Positions 17,605 to 25,078 of a stretch of 64,000 nucleotides of DNA are shown here, piece by piece. Position numbers and translations under genes: made by a program. The notes under the pieces were generated by a model that was not told where the DNA came from, did no database searches, and saw only the letters and a list, made by a program, of their open reading frames with translations. The DNA lies in NCBI RefSeq assembly GCF_001590835.1, contig NZ_LTAQ01000012.1, forward strand, positions 124,001 through 188,000, written 5' to 3'. How positions within the stretch are numbered: position 1 is the first letter of the stretch; every line of letters begins with the position of its first letter. This DNA comes from Bacillus gaemokensis. Its GTDB lineage: Bacteria; Bacillota; Bacilli; Bacillales; Bacillaceae_G.

Positions 17605-17982
17605 TTATCGAATTGTATAATCAACCGAAAACGTAACAGGACTATAGTAAACAAAAGGAGCATGGAACTGTACGTACATATTTCCGTCTGTTTTTGCAGT
17701 GAAAATTCTTCCGTAGCCATCAGAGTAATGACCGATAAGTTTATCGTTTACATCATAAACGCTGTAGCTAGGTGTTCTGCTGTTAAGTTGAATTGTTAGT
17801 TCTTGCCCCTTTTGGAGATAAACAGCTTCTTTTTCAGAACTGCTACCTGTACGAAGAGAATAGTACTTTGTAAAGCTTTGCTCTTGGATCGTTGCCGCAG
17901 CAGCTTTTGTTTCAGGAATGAAAGCGGTAGCGCCTGTAATTCCAGCTAAAGTTAATGCACCTGCAAGAATCATTTTTTTCAT
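17605..17982 (-). CDS. secreted protein of unknown function
   Basis: A 125-residue protein with a clear Sec signal peptide (MKKMILAGALTLAGITGATA, cleavage probably around the AxA sites near residues 30-34). The mature domain of about 90 residues is rich in Tyr, Ser and beta-strand patterns (YYSLRTGSS, TIQLNSRTPSYSVYDVNDKLIG). It looks like a small all-beta extracellular domain. I do not recognise a family. AGGAGGAATTGAG precedes the ATG, so expression is likely. It has its own terminator. Confidence 0.75.
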   Translation of the reverse strand: MKKMILAGALTLAGITGATAFIPETKAAAATIQEQSFTKYYSLRTGSSSEKEAVYLQKGQELTIQLNSRTPSYSVYDVNDKLIGHYSDGYGRIFTAKTDGNMYVQFHAPFVYYSPVTFSVDYTIR

Positions 17983-18093
17983 AATCTCAATTCCTCCTTG
18001 TTTAGTGTAACTATTTTTGTTACAGTTAGTATTTTACATGATAATAGCCTGGAATAAATATGCTTTTATGTATATTTATTTTTTCTCAATAGA

Positions 18094-18122
18094 AAAGCCA
18101 CCGTTTTCAAACGGTGGCTTTG
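18094..18122. terminator. terminator after the aminopeptidase gene
   Basis: AAAGCCACCGT/ACGGTGGCTTT with a TTTTC tail on the minus strand, just after the M28 gene stop. Confidence 0.85.
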
Positions 18123-18129
18123 ATTATTA

Positions 18130-19530
18130 TTAAGCAGCCTTTTGCCCTGTTTGTCCAGCTGGTTTTTGAAGAACATCATAGACACCAGTACCAATAACTT
18201 CTAACGCCATTTTCATACGCTCTGGTGAGATGTTTTCTAAAACGCTATCTTGTGGTGTGTGGTATACCTTTTCAATGTGATAGATAAGTGGATCCCAACT
18301 GTCGACCCCCATCCAAATAAATAGTGCAGAAGGGATGCCCGCGTAAGCAAATGGTACATGGTCACTAGAGCCGAATTTTCCTTGAAGAACAAGGTCATTA
18401 TTTAGCTGTTTACTAGCATTTAATGCTGCGTCTGTTACAAGATTCGTAGAACCATCAGGTGTCATCGCATATAAATTTTTTGCTTTATCATAGTTTGTAG
18501 CAACCATATCAGCATTGAACACGCCTAAAATACGATCGCGTTCTTGTTGTGATAAGTTATCAACGTAGTGTTCAGAGCCAATTAGGCCCATCTCTTCTGA
18601 ACCGAAAGCAATAAAGCGGATTTCTTTGTCAGTTTCTACATTTTGAAATGCTCGAGCGAGTTCTAATACCAATCCTGTTCCAGAAGCATTATCATTCGCC
18701 CCTGGTGCTCCAGCAACGCTGTCATAATGGGAACTTACAATAACAGCTTGTTCATTTCCTGTGCTGTTTTTTGGTTTCTTTTTCGCAATAACATTTAGAG
18801 ATTGTAAGTTTGATTCATGGCGTGCTTTTAAAGAAAGAATTGTACTACCCTTTTTAGCTAATTCTTCTTTGAAGGCATTACCTTGTGCATAAGCAAGACC
18901 AAATACAGGGATGGATTGTTTCTTTGTTAATCTTGGATTGAAAGTTTGTCCATAGTTGCCGCGACCACCAATTAAACTATATAAGAGGACACCTTTAGCA
19001 CCTTTGGCTACAGCATTTTCTACCTGCTTGTTGTAATCTGCTACTGTCGCTCCTCTTTCGAATAAAACAATTTTTCCACTTACTTCATTTGGAATTTCAG
19101 CTAGTTTTGTCCCGTTTTTAACAAAAATGAGGGGAGCTGTAACAGCCTCAGTTGAAATCAGAGAATTTGGGGCAGCGCCTGCTTGCCAATTTCGTGATTG
19201 AGACATTGGTGAGTCGATGAAGCCAACATATTGATCTGGTACAGAAAATGGCTGATATTCCACTTCATATCCCATTGATTTTAACTGCATCCCAACGTAT
19301 CGGGAAGCCCATTTTTCTGATTGTGTCCCGCCAGGGCGTGGGCCAATTGTTTCTGATAAAAAACGGATGTGTTCAATTGCACGGTTAGTATCAATTTGCC
19401 CTGTAACAGGCGAGGTTTTGACGGTTTCTGACGGGGAATCAGCTTTTGCTTGTCCAATCGGAGTTAAGCTAAAAGCGAGTGTTGTAGCAAGCAAGGAGCT
19501 TACTATTTTTTGTTTCAGTGATTTTCTCAT
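18130..19530 (-). CDS. secreted M28 aminopeptidase with PA domain (YwaD-like)
   Basis: A 466-residue exported zinc aminopeptidase. A signal peptide (SLLATTLAFSLTPIGQAKA) is followed by a PA domain insert (about residues 125-240, with KIVLFERGATVADYNKQVENA). The M28 catalytic ligands appear in order: SSHYDSVAGAPGANDNASG, SEEMGLIGSEHY, FNADMV and the C-terminal His in YHIEKVYHTPQD. It removes N-terminal residues from extracellular peptides and probably works alongside the neutral protease encoded further on. The start at 19530 is supported by AGGAGAGG; an upstream extension has no such site. Confidence 0.9.
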   Translation of the reverse strand: MRKSLKQKIVSSLLATTLAFSLTPIGQAKADSPSETVKTSPVTGQIDTNRAIEHIRFLSETIGPRPGGTQSEKWASRYVGMQLKSMGYEVEYQPFSVPDQYVGFIDSPMSQSRNWQAGAAPNSLISTEAVTAPLIFVKNGTKLAEIPNEVSGKIVLFERGATVADYNKQVENAVAKGAKGVLLYSLIGGRGNYGQTFNPRLTKKQSIPVFGLAYAQGNAFKEELAKKGSTILSLKARHESNLQSLNVIAKKKPKNSTGNEQAVIVSSHYDSVAGAPGANDNASGTGLVLELARAFQNVETDKEIRFIAFGSEEMGLIGSEHYVDNLSQQERDRILGVFNADMVATNYDKAKNLYAMTPDGSTNLVTDAALNASKQLNNDLVLQGKFGSSDHVPFAYAGIPSALFIWMGVDSWDPLIYHIEKVYHTPQDSVLENISPERMKMALEVIGTGVYDVLQKPAGQTGQKAA

Positions 19531-19822
19531 ATTTTCCTCTCCTATTCTTCTATTCTCTCTGACTGACAAAAGAAGACGGATAACGACTCTATTCTACCTT
19601 TAATTATCTGTATTTTCAATTAATTTAAGTTGAGAAATAAGGTAAACCCTAATCAGTAGGGGGCTTACTGCCTACGAATAGCGTGATAAAAATGTGAATA
19701 TTGTTGTATGCATATTTTTAGAAGGGGTGTATATGCTATTATCTTAGATAAAGGTTCGCTTTCAATTTTGAAGGCCCCTAAATTGCATGAATCTAGTGTA
19801 CCCAAGCTTTAGATTATGTAGC

Positions 19823-19854
19823 GAAAAAGAAATCCTAGGTGGGATTTCTTTTTC
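19823..19854 (+). terminator. terminator with no intact gene upstream
   Basis: GAAAAAGAAATC/GATTTCTTTTTC followed by TTAT. No intact plus-strand gene ends before it. Confidence 0.7.
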
Positions 19855-19936
19855 TTATGCTTGAACCTTTTGAAGACGATGAGTGTCATGTTTCCACATT
19901 TCATGATTATCATCAATATATGTAAGGCATCCATAT

Positions 19937-19972
19937 GAAAAAAGAGAAATCACCGTTGATTTCTCTTTTTTT
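19937..19972. terminator. terminator of map
   Basis: AAAAAGAGAAATCA/TGATTTCTCTTTTTTT is a long stem with T-runs both ways, 46 bp beyond the map stop. Confidence 0.85.
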
Positions 19973-20018
19973 GTATAGAAAAAGGAATGCATCTTTCTAC
20001 TTGCATTCCTTTCATTTC

Positions 20019-20765
20019 CTACACTTCAGTTAATATAATTGGTTCGCCACGTGTTACGACAATTGTATGTTCACATTGTGCAACAAGACTCTTATCTGGT
20101 GTTACGAATGTCCAGCCATCATCACCACGTTCAATGATGTGGTCAGCTTTCATAGAGATGAAAGGTTCTACCGCGATAACAAGACCATCTTTAAGAAGTG
20201 AATTATCCATTGGATCATAATAGCTTAAAATGTGATTTGGTGCTTCGTGTAAGCTAAGACCAATGCCATGTCCTGTTAGGTTTTGGATGACTTGATAGCC
20301 ATTTTTGTGTGCGAAATTAGAAACCGCACGGCCAATCTGGTTTTGTTTTGAACCAGCTTTGATTTTTTTCATTGCTGCCCAAAATGCATCTACAGCAGCT
20401 TGGCAAAGTTTTTCTTTTTCCTCATCTTGCCCAAGAACGAAAGAAATACCTGTATCTGCATAATAGCCATCAAGTGCAGCAGATACGTCAACGTTTACTA
20501 AGTCGCCTTCTTTTAGTACACGATTTCCTGGAATACCATGGGCTACTTCTTCATTTACACTAATGCAAGTTACACCCGGAAAATTATATTCTTTTTCAGG
20601 TGCCGAAATAGCACCGTGCTCATCTAATACTTTTTTACCAATCAAATCAAGCTCTTTCGTTGTCATACCTGGCGTCGCTTGTTTTTTCATTTCTTCGCGT
20701 GCAAGTGCAACGATACGGCCGATTTTTCGTAAAGCTTCTAAATCTTGTTCGTTACGAATAATCAT
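20019..20765 (-). CDS. map: type I methionine aminopeptidase (second copy, YflG-like)
   Basis: A 248-residue metalloprotease that removes N-terminal Met. The five metal ligands are visible: two Asp in NVDVSAALDGYYADTG, His in LTGHGIGLSLHE, and Glu in VAVEPF and CEHTIVV regions. VAHGIPG supplies the substrate His. Length is that of type I without an extension. Because the essential Bacillus map gene lies in the ribosomal-protein cluster, I infer that this is the paralogue equivalent to B. subtilis YflG. The ATG at 20765 is preferred over a GTG nine bases upstream, but GAGG and AAGGAC allow either. Confidence 0.92.
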   Translation of the reverse strand: MIIRNEQDLEALRKIGRIVALAREEMKKQATPGMTTKELDLIGKKVLDEHGAISAPEKEYNFPGVTCISVNEEVAHGIPGNRVLKEGDLVNVDVSAALDGYYADTGISFVLGQDEEKEKLCQAAVDAFWAAMKKIKAGSKQNQIGRAVSNFAHKNGYQVIQNLTGHGIGLSLHEAPNHILSYYDPMDNSLLKDGLVIAVEPFISMKADHIIERGDDGWTFVTPDKSLVAQCEHTIVVTRGEPIILTEV

Positions 20766-20827
20766 AAAAACCACTGTCCTTCCTCAAATATATCTTACAC
20801 GATTGTATCATGTTTATTTTTGTCCTG

Positions 20828-20845
20828 CTACTTGTGTACAAGTAG
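20828..20845. promoter_or_regulatory. 18-bp palindrome in the map / yvfR-like intergenic region
   Basis: CTACTTGTGTACAAGTAG is a perfect inverted repeat located 63 bp before the map start. It could be an operator, but no matching regulator is recognised. Confidence 0.4.
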
Positions 20846-20909
20846 TCTCCTTTTGGGGGTGTTTTGAAAGGGGGTGTATTAATTATTTGATGGGTCTCAT
20901 AGGGATTTC

Positions 20910-20923
20910 ATGACAATTGTCAT
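20910..20923. promoter_or_regulatory. palindromic operator candidate upstream of the ABC/kinase remnant
   Basis: ATGACAATTGTCAT is a perfect 14-bp palindrome, followed after 6 bp by TCATGTCATGA-like half sites. It sits about 85 bp before the remnant operon. It may be the binding site of the NarL-type response regulator encoded there. This is inference from position only. Confidence 0.4.
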
Positions 20924-21005
20924 ATTCATGTCATGACGTATTTTACTGTTTTCCATCTCTTGCAATTTATACAATGTAAATATAAGGACCGACGGAGGTG
21001 GAGAG

Positions 21006-21362
21006 ATGGAAAAGATTATTGAAGTAAATGGTGTTTCGAAAACATTTAAACATAAAAAGGCTGTAAATAACGTTTCATTTCATGTGGAGAAGGGACAGAT
21101 TGTTGCACTACTTGGGCCGAATGGCGCAGGGAAAACAACAACAATCTCAATGATGCTTGGGCTAAAGGATCCATCAGAAGGAAGTGTTTCTATATTTGGA
21201 AAGAGTCCTAAACATCGGGCTGTTCGTAATCGCCTTGGTGCAATGCTGCAAGAAGTAAGTGTAATCGATAGTATATCGGTGGAGGAAACAAATTCAGGAA
21301 CGTTGTTAACAGTAAAAGTTCCAATTGTCATTAGAACAGGAAAAGATGGGGTGAGAGCATGA
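21006..21362 (+). pseudogene. in-frame fusion remnant: ABC ATPase N-terminus joined to histidine-kinase C-terminus
   Basis: A 118-residue ORF. Residues 1 to about 95 are the start of an ABC ATPase, with Walker A GPNGAGKTTT and the Q-loop region LGAMLQEVSVIDSISVEE. The signature LSGGQ, Walker B and H-loop are absent. From about residue 97, NSGTLLTVKVPIVIRTGKDG reads as the last strand of a histidine-kinase ATPase domain (G-T-x-L-x-V-x-x-P). The stop overlaps the response-regulator start (ATGA), as a kinase gene normally would. This fits a YvfRSTU-like operon (ATPase, permease, kinase, regulator) that lost about 3 kb between positions 21285 and 21300, keeping frame. It cannot work as a transporter ATPase. 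A strong GGAGGTGGAG site precedes it. Confidence 0.8.
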
Positions 21363-21961
21363 TTCGAATTATTATTGCTGAAGATCAGCGGATGCTGCGC
21401 GGGGCACTAGGAGCCTTGCTTGATTTAGAAGACGATATTGAAGTGGTTGGGCAAGCTGAGAATGGGGAAGAGGCTTTGAAGCTAATTGAATCATTGCAGC
21501 CGGATGTCAGTATTATGGATATCGAAATGCCGATTCAAAGTGGATTGGATGTTGCTGAAACATTACAGAAGAAAAAATCACCATGCAAAATGATGATCTT
21601 AACAACATTTGCGCGGCCAGGTTATTTTGAAAGAGCAATGAAAGCTGGCGTTCATGGGTATTTATTAAAGGATAGCCCAAGTGAAGATTTAGCAGCCGCA
21701 ATTCGCAATGTGATGAAGGGGAAACGAGAGGTTTCTCCTGAATTAATGTTTGGGTTGTGGCAAGAGAAAAATCCATTATCAGATCGTGAGAAAGAAGTAC
21801 TTCTGTTAGCGAAAGAAGGAAAAACAGCAAATGAAATTGCGAAGGCACTTTATCTTTCGCCTGGTACAGTGCGGAATTACATTTCAGAGGTACTAACGAA
21901 ATTAGATGCTAAAAATAGAATTGAAGCTATTACAATTGCAGAAGAAAAGGGATGGATATAG
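21359..21961 (+). CDS. yvfU: NarL/LuxR-type response regulator (YvfU-like), orphaned
   Basis: A 200-residue two-component regulator. The receiver domain shows AEDQ acidic residues near the start, phospho-acceptor Asp54 in SIMDIEMP, Thr in LTTFARP and Lys in LLKDSP. The C-terminal LuxR-type helix-turn-helix contains LSDREKEVLLLAKEGKTANEIAKALYLSPGTVRNYISEV. The protein appears intact. Its presumed sensor kinase has been reduced to the fusion upstream, so it is now an orphan. It may be silent, or driven by another kinase or acetyl phosphate. It is closest in kind to B. subtilis YvfU/DesR. Confidence 0.85.
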   Translation: MIRIIIAEDQRMLRGALGALLDLEDDIEVVGQAENGEEALKLIESLQPDVSIMDIEMPIQSGLDVAETLQKKKSPCKMMILTTFARPGYFERAMKAGVHGYLLKDSPSEDLAAAIRNVMKGKREVSPELMFGLWQEKNPLSDREKEVLLLAKEGKTANEIAKALYLSPGTVRNYISEVLTKLDAKNRIEAITIAEEKGWI

Positions 21962-22002
21962 AAAAAGATGTTTACCGACATGCATGGGTAAACATCTTTT
22001 TT
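21962..22002. terminator. bidirectional terminator yvfU/nprB
   Basis: AAAAGATGTTTACC/GGGTAAACATCTTTTTT lies between convergent genes. Confidence 0.9.
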
Positions 22003-22003
22003 G

Positions 22004-23764
22004 TTAGTTTCCTTTTTGTATTTCTACGACTTTATTTACTTTTGCTAAAGATTTATATCCATGTGCTTGGAATGCTTTTTCAAATTCTGTTGAAGTAGTA
22101 TTACCATATAAATCTTTTGCAGCTTGTACAATGTGAGATTGTAGGGATTCGAAATCTTCTGCTGAAGTAGCATAGTTTTGTAAAGCACGCATAACCACTT
22201 TACTTACTTTTTCGTTTCCTTGCTTTTGAACAGATACACCGTTGTATGTTTTTCCTTCAGCTAATTGGTATAGGACATGGCTAATAATACCTGAATTCAC
22301 ATGGGATTCTTGATCATTTCCATCATTATAAAATTCTTGTAAGTTTGTATATAGCTTTTGTCCACCGTCGCCAATTTCTTTCGGGATATCTCGGATTGTT
22401 AGACCACCTAATGTATCGCCCATAATCCAATTTCCTTTATCTTTTTTTACATAAAATTCGATTTGTGTACCCCAGAAATCTGCAAGGCCTTCATTCAGTG
22501 CATCTGTTTCAGTATTTGGATATTTGATCATATTATTTTTTGTTGTGCCACTAAATACAGCATGTCCGAATTCATGAGCCGTTACATCAAGAGCAGAAGT
22601 TAATTTACCATTTAAACCATCTCCGAAAACCATCTGATTCCAAGCCGGATGCCAAAATGCATTTACATAGTTTTCTTTGATACCATCACTCACTTCAGTA
22701 GAATCAAATCCATGCACACTTGCAACAACTTTTGTGTCTTTATTATCGTAGCTTTTTAAATTGTGTTCTTTCTTAAAGTAATCATAAATATTGCTCATGT
22801 TTTTCATAGCGCCAGCTGCTTCTTTATCTGCAAAATTAGTCGTGTTACTAGAAATAAGCGTACCAGGGTAACCTGCTTGACTCTCGCCACCTTTTGCATC
22901 CGCGTAATTTGCATTATAAATATAAATGCCCTTACCACGAGATAAGTCGGCTAAATAAAACTTGCCATCAGCACCTTTTGCGATATTAAATAATACATTT
23001 TCTTGTAATGCATTTATGCCAGTTCCCTGTTCTTTAGCTGGAGATAGCGAAGGGAGGGTTGCTTTGTTAATAGGGGTATTCTCTTTATTTTTAATAAATT
23101 TCTCCTGAAACAGTACGTCTCTATTTCTTAAATCAATGATTGCGTTGCCACTTATAACTTGGGCATTGTTTTCATATGTAAAAGTAATGACTTCTGCATA
23201 TGTGAAACTCTCATCTTTTTTCTTATAAATGACAGTTTCACTAGAAAACTCTTTTTCAATTGCATCACTCGAAATTTGTAATGTATTACGTAATGAAGAT
23301 TTTACTTCATTTTTCGACAAAAAATTTGTTATAGTAAGATTAGGTTGCTGTTCTAAATTTTGGGCGACCTTACCACTAACAGTCGTAATTACCCCATTTT
23401 TATCTACTTTAACAATGATGTCTTGACCGTATACTTTATAGCTTTTATAAGTTTGGGCAAGACGTACTTCTGTTTGATTTTCTTTTATTTCTTTGTTAGT
23501 AGGTTGAAAATCAACATTTTTTTCAGTGGTAACTTGTTCTTGTTGCGCTTTTGCCCCATCTACTTCACCTTTTAAGTATTTTTTAGCAATGTTTTCTTTT
23601 GTATCATTTTGCGGTTCGGTTAATTTACCAATTGTTAATCCAGGCTGAGCAATTTCAACTTTGACATCATTTTTATCAACTTCCTGGGCATGAATAACTT
23701 CTGTCGATAAAGGACAGAGTAGCCCGAAAGTGAGAAGTGCACTAGTAATTTTTTTATAATTCAT
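22004..23764 (-). CDS. nprB: neutral protease B, M4 bacillolysin family
   Basis: A 586-residue secreted zinc metalloprotease precursor. It has a signal peptide (about residues 1-27), a long FTP/PepSY-type propeptide (to about residue 250), and the M4 catalytic domain. The zinc motif is HEFGH at about residue 395, with the third ligand in ALNEGLADFWG. The transition-state His lies in ESHVNSGIISH. It degrades extracellular protein. It diverges from plcR and shares the PlcR box at 23835, matching the known nprB-plcR-papR arrangement of B. cereus and its place in the PlcR regulon. The start at 23764 is chosen for GGGAGTG six bases ahead. Confidence 0.92.
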   Translation of the reverse strand: MNYKKITSALLTFGLLCPLSTEVIHAQEVDKNDVKVEIAQPGLTIGKLTEPQNDTKENIAKKYLKGEVDGAKAQQEQVTTEKNVDFQPTNKEIKENQTEVRLAQTYKSYKVYGQDIIVKVDKNGVITTVSGKVAQNLEQQPNLTITNFLSKNEVKSSLRNTLQISSDAIEKEFSSETVIYKKKDESFTYAEVITFTYENNAQVISGNAIIDLRNRDVLFQEKFIKNKENTPINKATLPSLSPAKEQGTGINALQENVLFNIAKGADGKFYLADLSRGKGIYIYNANYADAKGGESQAGYPGTLISSNTTNFADKEAAGAMKNMSNIYDYFKKEHNLKSYDNKDTKVVASVHGFDSTEVSDGIKENYVNAFWHPAWNQMVFGDGLNGKLTSALDVTAHEFGHAVFSGTTKNNMIKYPNTETDALNEGLADFWGTQIEFYVKKDKGNWIMGDTLGGLTIRDIPKEIGDGGQKLYTNLQEFYNDGNDQESHVNSGIISHVLYQLAEGKTYNGVSVQKQGNEKVSKVVMRALQNYATSAEDFESLQSHIVQAAKDLYGNTTSTEFEKAFQAHGYKSLAKVNKVVEIQKGN

Positions 23765-23834
23765 CTCTAACACTCCCAATCTAGTATTTGTATGAGATGA
23801 ATTTTAAAGAAAATTCGATAAATTTCATATATAT

Positions 23835-23850
23835 TATGCAATATTACATA
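23835..23850. promoter_or_regulatory. PlcR box between nprB and plcR
   Basis: TATGCAATATTACATA matches the PlcR box TATGnAnnnnTnCATA exactly. It lies 71 bp before nprB and 82 bp before plcR, so it can serve both plcR autoactivation and nprB activation. Confidence 0.93.
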
Positions 23851-23858
23851 TCAAAAAA

Positions 23859-23865
23859 TGTCGAA
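23859..23865 (+). promoter_or_regulatory. Spo0A box in the plcR promoter
   Basis: TGTCGAA is an exact Spo0A-box core, nine bases after the PlcR box. Spo0A repression of plcR through such boxes is established in B. thuringiensis and B. cereus. ATTCGATA near 23813 is a weaker second match. Confidence 0.65.
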
Positions 23866-23931
23866 AAACCATTATTGTAGTGGTATGACAACTTAAAAAG
23901 TTAGATTTCTGTAATGGGATGGTGAGCTATT

Positions 23932-24786
23932 ATGCACGCAGAAAAGCTAGGAGCCGAAATAAAGAAAATTAGAATATTGAGGGGTTTAACACAAAAACAG
24001 TTGTCTGAGAATATATGTCATCAATCAGAAGTGAGTAGGATTGAGTCAGGAGCAGTATACCCAAGTATGGATATACTTCAAGGAATTGCAGCAAAATTAC
24101 AAGTTCCCATCATTCATTTTTATGAAGTTCTCATTTATTCTGATATTGAAAGAAAGAAGCAGTTTAAGGATCAAATTATATTACTTTGCAAACAAAAGAA
24201 GTATAAGGAAATTTACGATAAAGTTTGGGCTGAACTCCAAAAAGGTAAATATCATTCTGAATTTCAACAATTTCTTCAGTGGCAGTATTATTTATCAGCG
24301 TATATGTTAAAAAAGGTGAATTATGAATATTGTATTTTGGAACTAAAAAAATTACTAAATCAGCAATTAGTAGGGATTGATGTATTTCAAAATTTGTACA
24401 TAGAAAATGCCATAGCAAATATTTACGCAGAAAATGGGTATTTCAAAAAAAGTATTGAGTTATTTGAAAGTATTTTAAAACAATTGGAATCTCTACATAG
24501 CAATGAAGAATTTGCTGTAAAGATTAGGTATAATCATGCTAAAGCGCTATACTTAGATGAACGATATGAAGAGGCATTTTACCAAGTTAGAAAGGCGATT
24601 GCAATTTCTTGTCGTATTAACAGCATGGCATTAATTGGACAATTATATTATCAAAAAGGTGAGTGTCTTGAAAAATTAGGATATGCAGAGGAAGAGATTA
24701 AAGGAGCCTATGAAAAAGCACTGTTCTTCTTTGATTTATTAGAGTTACATGCGTATAAGGAGACACTATTAAAAAAATTAATTTAA
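23932..24786 (+). CDS. plcR: PlcR, quorum-sensing virulence regulator
   Basis: A 284-residue RNPP-family regulator. The N-terminal helix-turn-helix (residues about 6-62) has the near-invariant stretch TQKQLSENICHQSEVSRIES. After a linker helix come five TPR-like helical repeats (about 70-284) that bind the PapR heptapeptide. The frame is intact through the codon region that is nonsense in B. anthracis, so the protein should be active. It activates genes for phospholipases, haemolysins, enterotoxins and proteases through the box TATGnAnnnnTnCATA. Such boxes flank it on both sides. The C-terminal repeats differ from the ATCC 14579 protein as I remember it, in line with a different peptide type. 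Confidence 0.96.
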   Translation: MHAEKLGAEIKKIRILRGLTQKQLSENICHQSEVSRIESGAVYPSMDILQGIAAKLQVPIIHFYEVLIYSDIERKKQFKDQIILLCKQKKYKEIYDKVWAELQKGKYHSEFQQFLQWQYYLSAYMLKKVNYEYCILELKKLLNQQLVGIDVFQNLYIENAIANIYAENGYFKKSIELFESILKQLESLHSNEEFAVKIRYNHAKALYLDERYEEAFYQVRKAIAISCRINSMALIGQLYYQKGECLEKLGYAEEEIKGAYEKALFFFDLLELHAYKETLLKKLI

Positions 24787-24814
24787 AAGGATATGTGAAT
24801 TGGGGTTTTATGGA

Positions 24815-24830
24815 TATGCATTATTGCATA
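24815..24830 (+). promoter_or_regulatory. PlcR box of papR
   Basis: TATGCATTATTGCATA is an exact PlcR box 55 bp before the papR ATG, with TATAGT (24853-24858) as a candidate -10. It gives papR its own autoinduced promoter. Confidence 0.93.
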
Positions 24831-24885
24831 TAATATGGATAAATTTTCATGGTATAGTGAAAGAAAAATGTGTGGGTGATGGAAT

Positions 24886-25032
24886 ATGAAAAAGCTACTT
24901 ATTGGTAGTGTGTTGACGTTAGCAATGGTATGGGGTATTTCTTTAGGAGATACATTTGTAGAGAAAAGTCAGGTAATAACTGATAATAATCAAGAAGTAC
25001 AATTAGCTTCTGATTTACCGTTTGAATATTAA
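24886..25032 (+). CDS. papR: PapR signalling-peptide precursor
   Basis: A 48-residue precursor with an N-terminal secretion signal (MKKLLIGSVLTLAMVWGISL), a short spacer, and the signalling sequence ASDLPFEY at the extreme C-terminus. Both length and layout match PapR. The peptide is exported, trimmed, re-imported by Opp and bound to the PlcR TPR domain. The mature heptapeptide would be SDLPFEY. The ones I recall end in PFEF or PFEH, so the final Tyr marks a specificity variant. The ribosome site GGTGATGG is weak. The gene is followed directly by a bidirectional terminator. Confidence 0.95.
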   Translation: MKKLLIGSVLTLAMVWGISLGDTFVEKSQVITDNNQEVQLASDLPFEY

Positions 25033-25078
25033 TAAAAAGAAACAACCGCTTTATGATTGTAGTGGTTGTTTCTTTTTT
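25033..25078. terminator. bidirectional terminator papR/GGDEF-EAL
   Basis: AAAAAGAAACAACC/GGTTGTTTCTTTTTT. The GGDEF-EAL stop codon lies in its loop. Confidence 0.85.

Larger units (their letters stand above)
19531..20018. other. intergenic region with a family B repeat fragment and terminators
   Basis: About 490 bp without a supported gene. Positions 19640-19675 hold CAGTAGGGGGCTTACTGCC, matching the inverted family B repeats at 42.8 and 44.4 kb. A strong hairpin, GAAAAAGAAATC/GATTTCTTTTTC, lies at 19823-19854. A short open frame before it (about 19725-19806, LDKGSLSILKAPKL) has no start or ribosome site in frame. It may be the end of a decayed gene for which this was the terminator. Confidence 0.5.

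Noticed and set aside
19725-19806. Short frame LDKGSLSILKAPKLHESS before a terminator
   Set aside because: The only ribosome-site-like sequence leads to a 4-codon frame in another register; no valid start.
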